From UMGS1251 sp036666555 (GTDB taxonomy: Bacteria > Bacillota > Clostridia > Lachnospirales > Lachnospiraceae), in the NCBI GenBank assembly GCA_036666555.1, contig JAVWVS010000034.1:1-19255 (forward strand): DNA of 19,255 nucleotides. Reading direction: 5' to 3'. Positions 1 through 5,609 of the stretch are shown here, piece by piece. A program made the translations under genes and the position numbers. Every line of letters starts with the position of its first letter. Positions within the stretch are counted from its first letter, which is position 1. The notes below the pieces were generated by a model, which had not been told where the DNA came from, searched no databases, and worked only from the letters and a program-made list of their open reading frames with translations.

Positions 1-29
1 TTTTGTTTAAAATTTGAGAAAAATTGAGG

Positions 30-58
30 TTGCACGAACGGAATGTTGGTGCTATACT
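30..58 (+). promoter_or_regulatory. Distal sigma-A-type promoter (P1) upstream of rpn
   Basis: TTGCAC at 30-35 and TATACT at 53-58 are separated by 17 bases, a good sigma-A match. Transcription would start near 65 and leave a leader of about 215 nt before the rpn start codon. No open frame lies between, so the leader is either regulatory or passive. The promoter is inferred from sequence only. Confidence 0.55.
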
Positions 59-76
59 CATATACATCTAAAGAAA

Positions 77-95
77 ATACCCATTGTGTGGGTAT
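77..95 (+). repeat. Inverted repeat in the rpn leader
   Basis: ATACCCA (77-83) and TGGGTAT (89-95) form a perfect 7-bp stem with a 5-nt loop, starting about 12 nt after the predicted P1 start. No T-tract follows, so it is not a normal terminator. It could protect the RNA 5' end or be a protein-binding site. Confidence 0.4.
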
Positions 96-181
96 GCGTA
101 AATCAAAGAATTTCTGGCGTTTCAGCCAAAATTATCAAAACAACTATTTTCATTAATTATTTTTTCATATTTCGGAAACGC

Positions 182-210
182 TTGTAAATATTGGCGTGGT
201 TTATTATACT
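182..210 (+). promoter_or_regulatory. Proximal sigma-A-type promoter (P2) of rpn
   Basis: TTGTAA at 182-187 and TATACT at 205-210 are exactly 17 bases apart, predicting a start near 217 and a leader of about 60 nt. The -10 runs into the palindrome at 206-223, so P2 is a natural target for repression. Both -10 boxes of this gene are TATACT. Confidence 0.55.
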
Positions 211-223
211 ATAAGTATAGTAT
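206..223. promoter_or_regulatory. 18-bp perfect palindrome over the P2 -10, candidate operator
   Basis: ATACTATA (206-213) and TATAGTAT (216-223) are perfect inverted arms around AG. The element covers most of the P2 -10 box and the predicted transcription start. Outside it, GGCG (193-196) pairs with CGCC (227-230), and TTGTAA (182-187, the -35) with TTACAA (231-236), giving a nested symmetric structure over the whole promoter. The arrangement resembles a repressor operator; the binding protein is unknown. Confidence 0.5.
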
Positions 224-239
224 TGGCGCCTTACAAATG

Positions 240-271
240 TTCTGTGAATATGAATTAACACATTCACAGGA
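240..271 (+). promoter_or_regulatory. Hairpin covering the rpn Shine-Dalgarno
   Basis: CTGTGAAT (242-249) pairs with ATTCACAG (262-269). One G-U pair and one A-U pair extend it to about 10 bp (240-249 with 262-271), with a 12-nt loop. The 3' arm contains the first four bases of the AGGAGG ribosome binding site (268-273), so the folded RNA should limit ribosome access to the ATG at 280. Confidence 0.5.
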
Positions 272-279
272 GGAAAAAT

Positions 280-1203
280 ATGGTACAAGGCAAAGAAAAT
301 AAAAGGTATACGAGTAGCGTATTTGCAGACTTGTTTTTTGAAGACATCACAGCAAGAGCAAATGATATTGAGTTATACAACGCACTGCATGAAGAACAAT
401 TACCACCAGAAACGCAAGTAACCCTGGTGCGTATTGAAGATATCTTGTATATGAATTTTAAAAATGACATTTCTTTTGGAATTCAGGATAAAGTGATGGT
501 TTTCGGCGAGCATCAAAGTACGATTAATTACAATATGCCACTTCGCGGTGTGATGTACGTGGGCAGGGCTTATGAGCAGATTGTTGATGTAAAGGATCGA
601 TACAAGAAGGGCTTGGTGAAGATACCTACACCGGAATTCTATACATTTTACAACGGGAAAGAAAAATTTAATAAAGAGATGATATTGAGATTGTCTGATG
701 CGTATCGAACAAAAGAAGAGAAACCGATGTTGGATTTGATTGTAAAAGTTATTAATATTAATCCCGAGGAATCCCATGAAGTCTTAGAGAGGTGTCCTGT
801 TTTAAAAGAATATGGCATTTTTGTGGATACGGTTCGGAAGTATCAAGCAATCAATGAGCCGGAGGCAATTAAGGCAGCAATACATGAATGTATCACCAAA
901 GGTGTGTTGGTAGAGTATCTCAATAGGAAAGGAAGTCAGGTGAATAGTATGTTAGTTGCAGAGTATGATTACGATCTTGATATTCAAGTGCAGAGAGAAG
1001 AAGCGGCAGAAGAAGCAGCCATCAAAGCGGAACTAAATGTAAGGGCTGAGTGTATTTTAGAATTATTACAAGAAATGGGAAATGTGAATAGTGATTTAAC
1101 AAGGCGAATTAAAGAAGAAAACAATCCAGATACCTTGAAAAAATGGCTAAAGCTTGCAGTGAAAGCGGAATCTATACAAGCTTTTAAAGCGGAAATGCAA
1201 TAG
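280..1203 (+). CDS. Rpn family recombination-promoting nuclease / putative transposase (PD-(D/E)XK)
   Basis: This 307-residue protein belongs to the Rpn/PF12784-like group of PD-(D/E)XK nucleases, often labelled transposases although they carry no terminal repeats. Visible signatures are Asp63 (KNDISF), Glu77-x-Gln79 in GEHQSTIN, and NMPLR at 85-89, which together form the usual nuclease core. The C-terminus has the helical LKKWLKLA tail typical of clostridial members. Length is normal and no frameshift is seen. Characterised Rpn proteins are DNA endonucleases that promote recombination; some are toxic and act in phage defence. The start follows AGGAGG (268-273) by 6 nt. It is converging with the HAD gene, 13 bp away. 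Expression appears tightly controlled: two promoters, a palindrome over the proximal one and a hairpin on the ribosome binding site. No target or partner can be named from sequence. Confidence 0.88.
   Translation: MVQGKENKRYTSSVFADLFFEDITARANDIELYNALHEEQLPPETQVTLVRIEDILYMNFKNDISFGIQDKVMVFGEHQSTINYNMPLRGVMYVGRAYEQIVDVKDRYKKGLVKIPTPEFYTFYNGKEKFNKEMILRLSDAYRTKEEKPMLDLIVKVININPEESHEVLERCPVLKEYGIFVDTVRKYQAINEPEAIKAAIHECITKGVLVEYLNRKGSQVNSMLVAEYDYDLDIQVQREEAAEEAAIKAELNVRAECILELLQEMGNVNSDLTRRIKEENNPDTLKKWLKLAVKAESIQAFKAEMQ
949..1203 (+). CDS. Candidate internal in-frame product of rpn (RpnS-like, 84 residues)
   Basis: ATG at 949-951 (Met224 of the nuclease) is in frame and is preceded by AGGTGA (938-943) with 5 nt spacing, a good Shine-Dalgarno. 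Translation from here gives an 84-residue, largely helical, acidic-then-basic protein lacking the nuclease core. In Escherichia coli rpn genes, short C-terminal proteins made from such internal starts bind and inhibit the full-length toxic nuclease. Whether this site is used here is inferred only from its position and ribosome binding site. The alternative is that Met224 is an ordinary internal methionine. Confidence 0.4.
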   Translation: MLVAEYDYDLDIQVQREEAAEEAAIKAELNVRAECILELLQEMGNVNSDLTRRIKEENNPDTLKKWLKLAVKAESIQAFKAEMQ

Positions 1204-1216
1204 GGTGCTTCTTCTG

Positions 1217-1993
1217 TTACAATTTCAACCATTTTTTTATAGTATCTTCCACGGAGTCAGTTGTGTCCGAAGCAATATTGCGCAGTGGCAAGACAGCATC
1301 TGACATGGCGTAACTGGTACCAGCCAGCTGCAACATCTCCATATCGTTATACTGATCACCAAAGGCAATGCACTCATCCGGATGAATCCCCAATTGGTTT
1401 AGAAGTTTTTGGAGGGTATATCCTTTATGGGTGCCTTTTGGTATGGTGTCAAGCCAACCATCTCCTGCAAGTGCAATGTTGACTTGGACGGAGAATTTGG
1501 CACGAAAGGCGGGTTCCAAATAAGAAATGCCTGAGAAGTTGCAGGCAGATATTTTCAAATAAGGTTCTTTTATATCGAAAATATCGGGTACAGTAATCAT
1601 CTTGTTTTTGACTACATTACGCATGTGGTTCTCATAAAAAGGAGAGGGATTGGAAATGTAGTGCGCATTTTTACAGGATAAGAGAAGTTCACATTCCGGA
1701 TGCTCTTGTATCGTGGCAATGATTTCATGTCCGATGGGACGGTCAATATAACTTTCGCTAAAAAGCTGGTCATGAAAAATGCCTAGAGATCCATTTTCAC
1801 AAATATAGGCAATGTCATCTTTTACAGGAGCAAAAAGATTTTGCATGTTATAGTATTGACGGCCACTTGCGGCAACGAATAAAATATTCTTTTCTTTTAA
1901 CCTTTGAATCAAGGTGAAAATGGATGGATTGAGAGATTGGGCACCATCTCGCAATAAAGTGCCATCTAAATCACTTGCAATGAGTTTTATCAT
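1217..1993 (-). CDS. Cof-type HAD-IIB hydrolase (sugar/flavin phosphatase-like)
   Basis: This 258-residue protein shows all four HAD motifs in order: DLDGTLL (residues 8-14, nucleophile Asp8 and acid Asp10), AASGRQ (motif II), the Lys in PKGTHKG (motif III) and GDQYNDMEM (motif IV). The cap between motifs II and III fits type IIB (Cof/YidA group), which dephosphorylates sugar phosphates, FMN or pyridoxal phosphate in the cytosol. The substrate cannot be told from sequence. The start is supported by AAGGAGT upstream. It lies 15 bp after the thioredoxin-like gene on the same strand and is probably the last gene of that operon, though its function is not obviously linked. Length is normal for the family. 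Confidence 0.9.
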   Translation of the reverse strand: MIKLIASDLDGTLLRDGAQSLNPSIFTLIQRLKEKNILFVAASGRQYYNMQNLFAPVKDDIAYICENGSLGIFHDQLFSESYIDRPIGHEIIATIQEHPECELLLSCKNAHYISNPSPFYENHMRNVVKNKMITVPDIFDIKEPYLKISACNFSGISYLEPAFRAKFSVQVNIALAGDGWLDTIPKGTHKGYTLQKLLNQLGIHPDECIAFGDQYNDMEMLQLAGTSYAMSDAVLPLRNIASDTTDSVEDTIKKWLKL

Positions 1994-2008
1994 AGGTCTG
2001 TACTCCTT

Positions 2009-2560
2009 CTATTTTTGAATCATCTGGATGCTTTTTCGTAAAGTATTTTCATCGATTGCTCCGGTGTGCCCTGTAATGAGGCGTCCCTCGCTGTCAAGAA
2101 ATAAGGTGGTGGGGAAGGCACGAAGGTTGTAGGCGAGAGAAGCTTCTTGATGGATGTCAAAATAAACGGGAAAAGTGTACCCTTGCTCCAAGATGTACTG
2201 TGCACCAGTATCTACGGTTTCGCGCTTGCCGTCAACCATGTTGACCATTAAGAATGTGACATCGGAGCCTATTTCATCATACATTTTTTGAAAAAGCGGC
2301 ATTTCTGATTTGCACGGTGGGCACCAAGACGCCCAAAAATTCATAATGATTGGTTTGCCGAATTTTTCGGATAACTGAAGTTTATTTCCTTGAGAATCCT
2401 GCATTACAAAATCAGGAGCCTTTTCAACCGTATTCTCGGAAGAGGGCGTTTCCTGCTTGGGGGTAATTTTTTTTGCTTCTTTATTATAAACAAAGACGGC
2501 GACTGCGATAAAAAGCATAAATGCTAGCAGCCCCAGTATCACTTTCTTCTTTTGGTTCAT
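2009..2560 (-). CDS. TlpA/ResA-like membrane-anchored thioredoxin
   Basis: This 183-residue protein has an N-terminal membrane anchor (about residues 7-25), a low-complexity linker rich in Lys, Pro, Glu and Ser, and a thioredoxin-fold domain from about residue 46. The active site is WCPPC with Cys80 and Cys83; the cis-proline region reads RAFPTT. The domain faces outside and is expected to reduce disulfides in exported proteins. The gene starts 12 bp after ccdA with AAGGAGG 7 nt before ATG, so the two are an operon and probably a pair: CcdA passes electrons across the membrane and this protein delivers them. Classic ResA works in cytochrome c maturation, but no cytochrome c or haem-lyase gene is visible here. 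Roles in the spore envelope (compare StoA) or in methionine sulfoxide/thiol repair are alternatives. Confidence 0.9.
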   Translation of the reverse strand: MNQKKKVILGLLAFMLFIAVAVFVYNKEAKKITPKQETPSSENTVEKAPDFVMQDSQGNKLQLSEKFGKPIIMNFWASWCPPCKSEMPLFQKMYDEIGSDVTFLMVNMVDGKRETVDTGAQYILEQGYTFPVYFDIHQEASLAYNLRAFPTTLFLDSEGRLITGHTGAIDENTLRKSIQMIQK

Positions 2561-2572
2561 AAATGTTCCTCC

Positions 2573-3241
2573 TTAAAATGTCAGTAGGGATAAAAAATAT
2601 CCCATTAGTCCGGTTGCCATTAAGATACCCACGAGTACTAGAAGACTTCCGGAAATCAGATTGATAATTTTATAGTTTCGTTTAATAAAATCAAAGGCGC
2701 CTTTTAATTCATCAATGAGAAGAGCACTAATCATAAAAGGAATACCAAGACCTGCGGAAAAGGTAAGTAACATGAGCATACCGGGAAGAGTGCCGCCTTG
2801 CTGGCTAGCAAGTAAAAGTGCGGAACCTAAAAATGCGCCGACACAAGGAGTCCAGCCAATGGAGAATACCATCCCGAAGAGCAAAGAGGAAAAGAATCCC
2901 AGCTTTTGAGTGTTGGCTTGCCCTTGCTTTGTACGATTGAGAAATGGAATATGGAATACACCAAGAAAATTCAGACCAAAAACAATTACAATCAAACCGG
3001 TAATGATGTTCACAATGGTGGCATACTCTGTGAGGAGTTGCCCGATAGTTCCGGCAAAGGCTCCCATGGAAACAAAAATCAAGGTAAAACCTAAAACAAA
3101 TCCGAAAGCGTTTTTGAGGGTTGTTTTTTTATTTCCTTGGTCATTTGCTGCAAAATACGAAATATAAATGGGCAGCATTGGCAAAAGACAGGGGGATATG
3201 AATGTAATGATTCCTTCTAAAAAAAGTATTGCATATTGCAT
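2573..3241 (-). CDS. ccdA: CcdA-type thiol-disulfide transmembrane protein
   Basis: The preferred start is the ATG whose first base is 3241, preceded by AAGGAGG with 7 nt spacing; an in-frame ATG 48 bases upstream has no ribosome binding site. The product is 222 residues with about six membrane helices, the DsbD/CcdA transmembrane fold. The two redox cysteines are Cys18 in ISPCLLP and Cys133 in GWTPCVG, each in its usual Pro-containing membrane motif. CcdA proteins take electrons from cytosolic thioredoxin and hand them to extracytoplasmic thioredoxin-like partners, here presumably the product of the next gene. In Bacillus subtilis, CcdA is needed for cytochrome c and for spore cortex synthesis; the latter is more plausible in a fermentative sporeformer. 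Confidence 0.9.
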   Translation of the reverse strand: MQYAILFLEGIITFISPCLLPMLPIYISYFAANDQGNKKTTLKNAFGFVLGFTLIFVSMGAFAGTIGQLLTEYATIVNIITGLIVIVFGLNFLGVFHIPFLNRTKQGQANTQKLGFFSSLLFGMVFSIGWTPCVGAFLGSALLLASQQGGTLPGMLMLLTFSAGLGIPFMISALLIDELKGAFDFIKRNYKIINLISGSLLVLVGILMATGLMGYFLSLLTF

Positions 3242-3284
3242 AGTAAAACCTCCTTGTTTATGATTTGCCATATGAAAAGATTCT

Positions 3285-3314
3285 ATCATATTTCTTTCAT
3301 TTTTTATAGTTTAA
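3285..3314 (-). promoter_or_regulatory. Weak candidate promoter of the ccdA operon
   Basis: Read on the minus strand, TTAAAC (3309-3314) lies 18 bases before TATGAT (3285-3290). The -10 is good and the -35 poor. It is the only plausible sigma-A signal seen in the spacer before ccdA. Confidence 0.3.
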
Positions 3315-3388
3315 CTTGAAATAGAATTTTAGTCCGTGATGAAGTCACCGAGAATTAAATGTTGACGGTGTAAAAAAGTCAGTGGTTA

Positions 3389-3397
3389 TGTTACAAT
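3389..3397 (+). promoter_or_regulatory. Extended -10 candidate for the YcxB-like gene
   Basis: TGT followed by TACAAT (3392-3397) resembles an extended -10 element, about 46 bases before the preferred start. TTGACG at 3362-3367 is too far (24 bases) to be its -35, so the promoter is tentative. Confidence 0.3.
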
Positions 3398-3442
3398 ACA
3401 ATAGAAATTTAAATGAGTTTGGAAAAGAGAGGATATATTGGT

Positions 3443-3952
3443 ATGGAAGAAAAATTTACAGTACAGAAACTAAAGGAAGATGTGTTATTTGATTTCCTAT
3501 TAAAGAAGACATTTCAATCTATCTCATGGTGGTCGTCACTGGTGTTGGTGATAGTCGTGGCAATTGCGGGGGCTGTCATGTGTAATATCGGGAAATTAGA
3601 TTGGAGTTACTATTTTATAGTGTTGATAGCGGCAGTTGGCCTACTTGGTTCGATTCCATTTCAAACAAAAGTAGATGCGAAAAGACAGGCAGTTAATAAT
3701 TCTACCTATACGAAACCAATGACATACCGTTTTCATAAGGATACAGGTATTAGTATCCAACAAGGAAAAGAAAAGTCGATTTTTGAATGGGGACAGATTA
3801 CCAAAGTCATGGAATCTAAAAAAGCAATTGGATTTTTCTGCGGAAGAAGTCGCATTTTGATTATTCCAAAAGAAAATTATGCGAAACATGCACAGGCAAT
3901 TGGAAAAATGATGGTAGATAATCTAGATGCAAAAGTGATTCGGTTAAAATAG
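3443..3952 (+). CDS. YcxB-like membrane protein
   Basis: The product has 169 residues from the preferred ATG at 3443, which has a GAGAGGA ribosome binding site about 9 nt upstream; an earlier in-frame ATG at 3413 has none. Two membrane helices lie near residues 28-50 and 55-75, followed by a cytosolic beta-rich domain ending in a run typical of YcxB-like C-terminal domains (a YRFHKDTGI-type strand, then FEWGQITKV, then RSRILIIPKE). The family is widespread in Firmicutes and has no established function. No catalytic residues are evident. It precedes the amidase gene by 69 bp, but the intervening hairpin may separate their expression. Confidence 0.7.
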   Translation: MEEKFTVQKLKEDVLFDFLLKKTFQSISWWSSLVLVIVVAIAGAVMCNIGKLDWSYYFIVLIAAVGLLGSIPFQTKVDAKRQAVNNSTYTKPMTYRFHKDTGISIQQGKEKSIFEWGQITKVMESKKAIGFFCGRSRILIIPKENYAKHAQAIGKMMVDNLDAKVIRLK

Positions 3953-3967
3953 GTCTAGTATCAAGAC

Positions 3968-4018
3968 AAACTCCGTTTACATATATTACTAGGGTATAGG
4001 TATATGTGAAGGGAGTTT
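3968..4018 (+). promoter_or_regulatory. Long hairpin enclosing the amidase Shine-Dalgarno; possible terminator/attenuator
   Basis: Bases 3968-3985 pair with 4001-4018: AAACTCC with GGAGTTT, ACATATA with TATATGT, and three pairs between, with one mismatch. That makes 17 of 18 pairs around a 15-nt loop. The 3' arm contains the amidase ribosome binding site AGGGAG (4010-4015), and the stem ends in six Ts (4016-4021) directly before ATG, so it could stop both transcription and translation coming from upstream. CATATATTA at 3980-3988, inside the 5' arm, fits the CATANNNTA -10 pattern of mother-cell sigma-E/sigma-K promoters. No convincing -35 was found. Confidence 0.55.
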
Positions 4019-4021
4019 TTT

Positions 4022-4783
4022 ATGTCCTATAAGATTATGATTGATGCCGGTCACGGAGGGTATGATCCAGGGGCGGTTTATAATGGAAGACAGGAAAAAG
4101 ACGATGTGCTAAAATTGGCATTGGCAGTAGGTGAGAATTTACAAAACAGAGGAATTGATGTAGAATATACAAGGACAACAGATGTATACGATTCCCCTTT
4201 TCAAAAAGCGACCAAAGCGAATCAGTCGGGAGCGGATTTCTTTGTATCTTTTCATCGCAATGCATTTCCTACTGCGAATACAGTATCCGGAGTGGAAACA
4301 CTGGTTTATGATAAAAGTGGTGTAAAATATCAAATGGCACAGGACATCAATGAACAGTTGGAAGCGGTAGGATTTGTGAATTTAGGTGTAAAGGAACGTC
4401 CTAATCTTGTAGTGCTGAAGCGAACCAAGATGCCGGCTATTTTGGTGGAGGTTGGATTCATGAATTCGGATACGGACAATCAGTTATTTGACCAAAATTT
4501 TGATGCAATCGTAGAAGGAATTGCGGATGGAATATTGGATACATTAAGTACTACCGGTGACATTGAAAAGAAATATTATCGTGTACAGGTAGGTGCTTTT
4601 CGCAACAAACAGTATGCACAAAAATTATTGAATGAATTGCTGGAGCAAAATTATCCCGCATTTGTAGAAGAAAAAGATGGCTATCAACGAGTACAAGTGG
4701 GTAGTTACAATACGCTGGAAGAAGCTGCAGACATGGAGCGGAGATTAAAAAGAGCGGGATACCCTACGATTATGCTTGTATAA
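4022..4783 (+). CDS. N-acetylmuramoyl-L-alanine amidase with C-terminal SPOR domain (CwlC-like)
   Basis: This 253-residue enzyme has an Amidase_3 domain (residues 3-175) with the zinc and catalytic set His11 (DAGHGG), Glu25, His78 (SFHRNA) and Glu143 (VEVGFM), then one SPOR domain (about 183-253) that binds denuded peptidoglycan. It cleaves the bond between MurNAc and L-Ala of the stem peptide. There is no signal peptide. That matches Bacillus CwlC, a 255-residue amidase of the same layout made in the mother cell late in sporulation to release the spore. By analogy this may be a lysis enzyme that acts from inside, which would explain tight control by the hairpin at 3968-4018. The gene is 23 bp before the sigma-like gene. 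An unconventional secretion route is the main alternative. Confidence 0.9.
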   Translation: MSYKIMIDAGHGGYDPGAVYNGRQEKDDVLKLALAVGENLQNRGIDVEYTRTTDVYDSPFQKATKANQSGADFFVSFHRNAFPTANTVSGVETLVYDKSGVKYQMAQDINEQLEAVGFVNLGVKERPNLVVLKRTKMPAILVEVGFMNSDTDNQLFDQNFDAIVEGIADGILDTLSTTGDIEKKYYRVQVGAFRNKQYAQKLLNELLEQNYPAFVEEKDGYQRVQVGSYNTLEEAADMERRLKRAGYPTIMLV

Positions 4784-4806
4784 CCCAAAACGATAGGAGT
4801 AAGAAT

Positions 4807-5550
4807 ATGAAGAACAGATTGCAATTTCAAGAAAAATTAAGCGGGATTTTAACATTGGCCGAGGACCGGGGAAAACGAATTACCACCCAGGAAGTGGATG
4901 CCTATTTTGAATCCGACCAATTAACCAAAGACCAGTTTGATTTGGTTTACGACTACCTTCTGTCACAGAAAGTAGTCGTAAAAGGGTATGAAAAATCAGG
5001 TGGTATGCTAAAAGAAAAGAACCGGGAAGAGACGATTGCCTATACCGAAGAGGAAGAAAAATACCTTCAAATATATGAGCAAGATTTACAGGGAATTCCG
5101 AAAGAAAAAGAAGGAGAAAGAGAAAAGTTACTGGGACAAGTGATGAATCAAGATACAGCTGCAAAAAGCCGACTGATTGAACTTTATTTACCGGAGGTGT
5201 TAAGAATCGCAAAAGAACATCATCATCCACAGATATTTCTGGGAGATATGGTACAAGAAGGCAATATGAGCCTGATTCTTGCCATTGATATGGTGACGGA
5301 TGTGAAAGAATCTCATGGGTTTATTCTTTCTGAAATCCGTGGGGGAATGCAGGCACTGATGGAGGAGCAAGCAGATGTAAAGCAACGAGATCAAAGAATG
5401 ATAGAAAAAGTGAATCATCTAGTAGCGTGTAGAGAAGAATTAACCAAAGAAATGGGACGGGAAGTAACTGGAGAAGAACTATCGGCATATATGAATCTTT
5501 CGGAAGAAGAAATGATGGATATTTTTAAATTAGCAGAAACTCCGGAGTAG
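4807..5550 (+). CDS. Degenerate sigma-70-like protein lacking region 4
   Basis: This 247-residue protein reads like the front half of a primary sigma factor. Residues 8-60 resemble region 1.1, including the helix with GKRITTQEVDAYF. Residues 85-161 resemble regions 1.2 to 2.2, with DMVQEGNMSL (147-156) matching the DLIQEGNIGL-type core-binding motif. Residues 205-247 resemble region 3 (KEMGREVTGEEL). The aromatic, basic segment that melts and reads the -10 (region 2.3-2.4, usually YATWW) is replaced by a sequence without it, and region 4 is absent. The protein ends at a proper stop just before a terminator and no frameshifted remainder is seen, so it is not a broken sigma gene. It probably binds RNA polymerase core without normal promoter recognition. 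An AGGAG precedes the start. It follows the amidase gene by 23 bp, so cotranscription is likely. Confidence 0.7.
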   Translation: MKNRLQFQEKLSGILTLAEDRGKRITTQEVDAYFESDQLTKDQFDLVYDYLLSQKVVVKGYEKSGGMLKEKNREETIAYTEEEEKYLQIYEQDLQGIPKEKEGEREKLLGQVMNQDTAAKSRLIELYLPEVLRIAKEHHHPQIFLGDMVQEGNMSLILAIDMVTDVKESHGFILSEIRGGMQALMEEQADVKQRDQRMIEKVNHLVACREELTKEMGREVTGEELSAYMNLSEEEMMDIFKLAETPE

Positions 5551-5563
5551 GGAAAATAAAAAG

Positions 5564-5593
5564 CAGCGACTGTGTATGATGGCACAGTCGCTG
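5564..5593. terminator. Bidirectional intrinsic terminator
   Basis: CAGCGACTGTG (5564-5574) pairs perfectly with CACAGTCGCTG (5583-5593), an 11-bp stem with an 8-nt loop. Read on the minus strand it is followed by CTTTTTATTTT, a strong T-tract serving the CorC-like gene. On the plus strand the tail is poor (TTCT) but it can still end the sigma-like gene. Confidence 0.85.
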
Positions 5594-5609
5594 TTCTAAA
5601 ATGGAGTTC

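Noticed and set aside
400..777. Antisense open frames across rpn and other genes
   Set aside because: They lack ribosome binding sites and family resemblance, have biased composition from the opposite strand, and overlap well-identified genes.
1..1203. Rpn locus as an insertion sequence
   Set aside because: No terminal inverted repeats or target-site duplication flank the gene. The palindromes lie over its promoter and leader and look regulatory.
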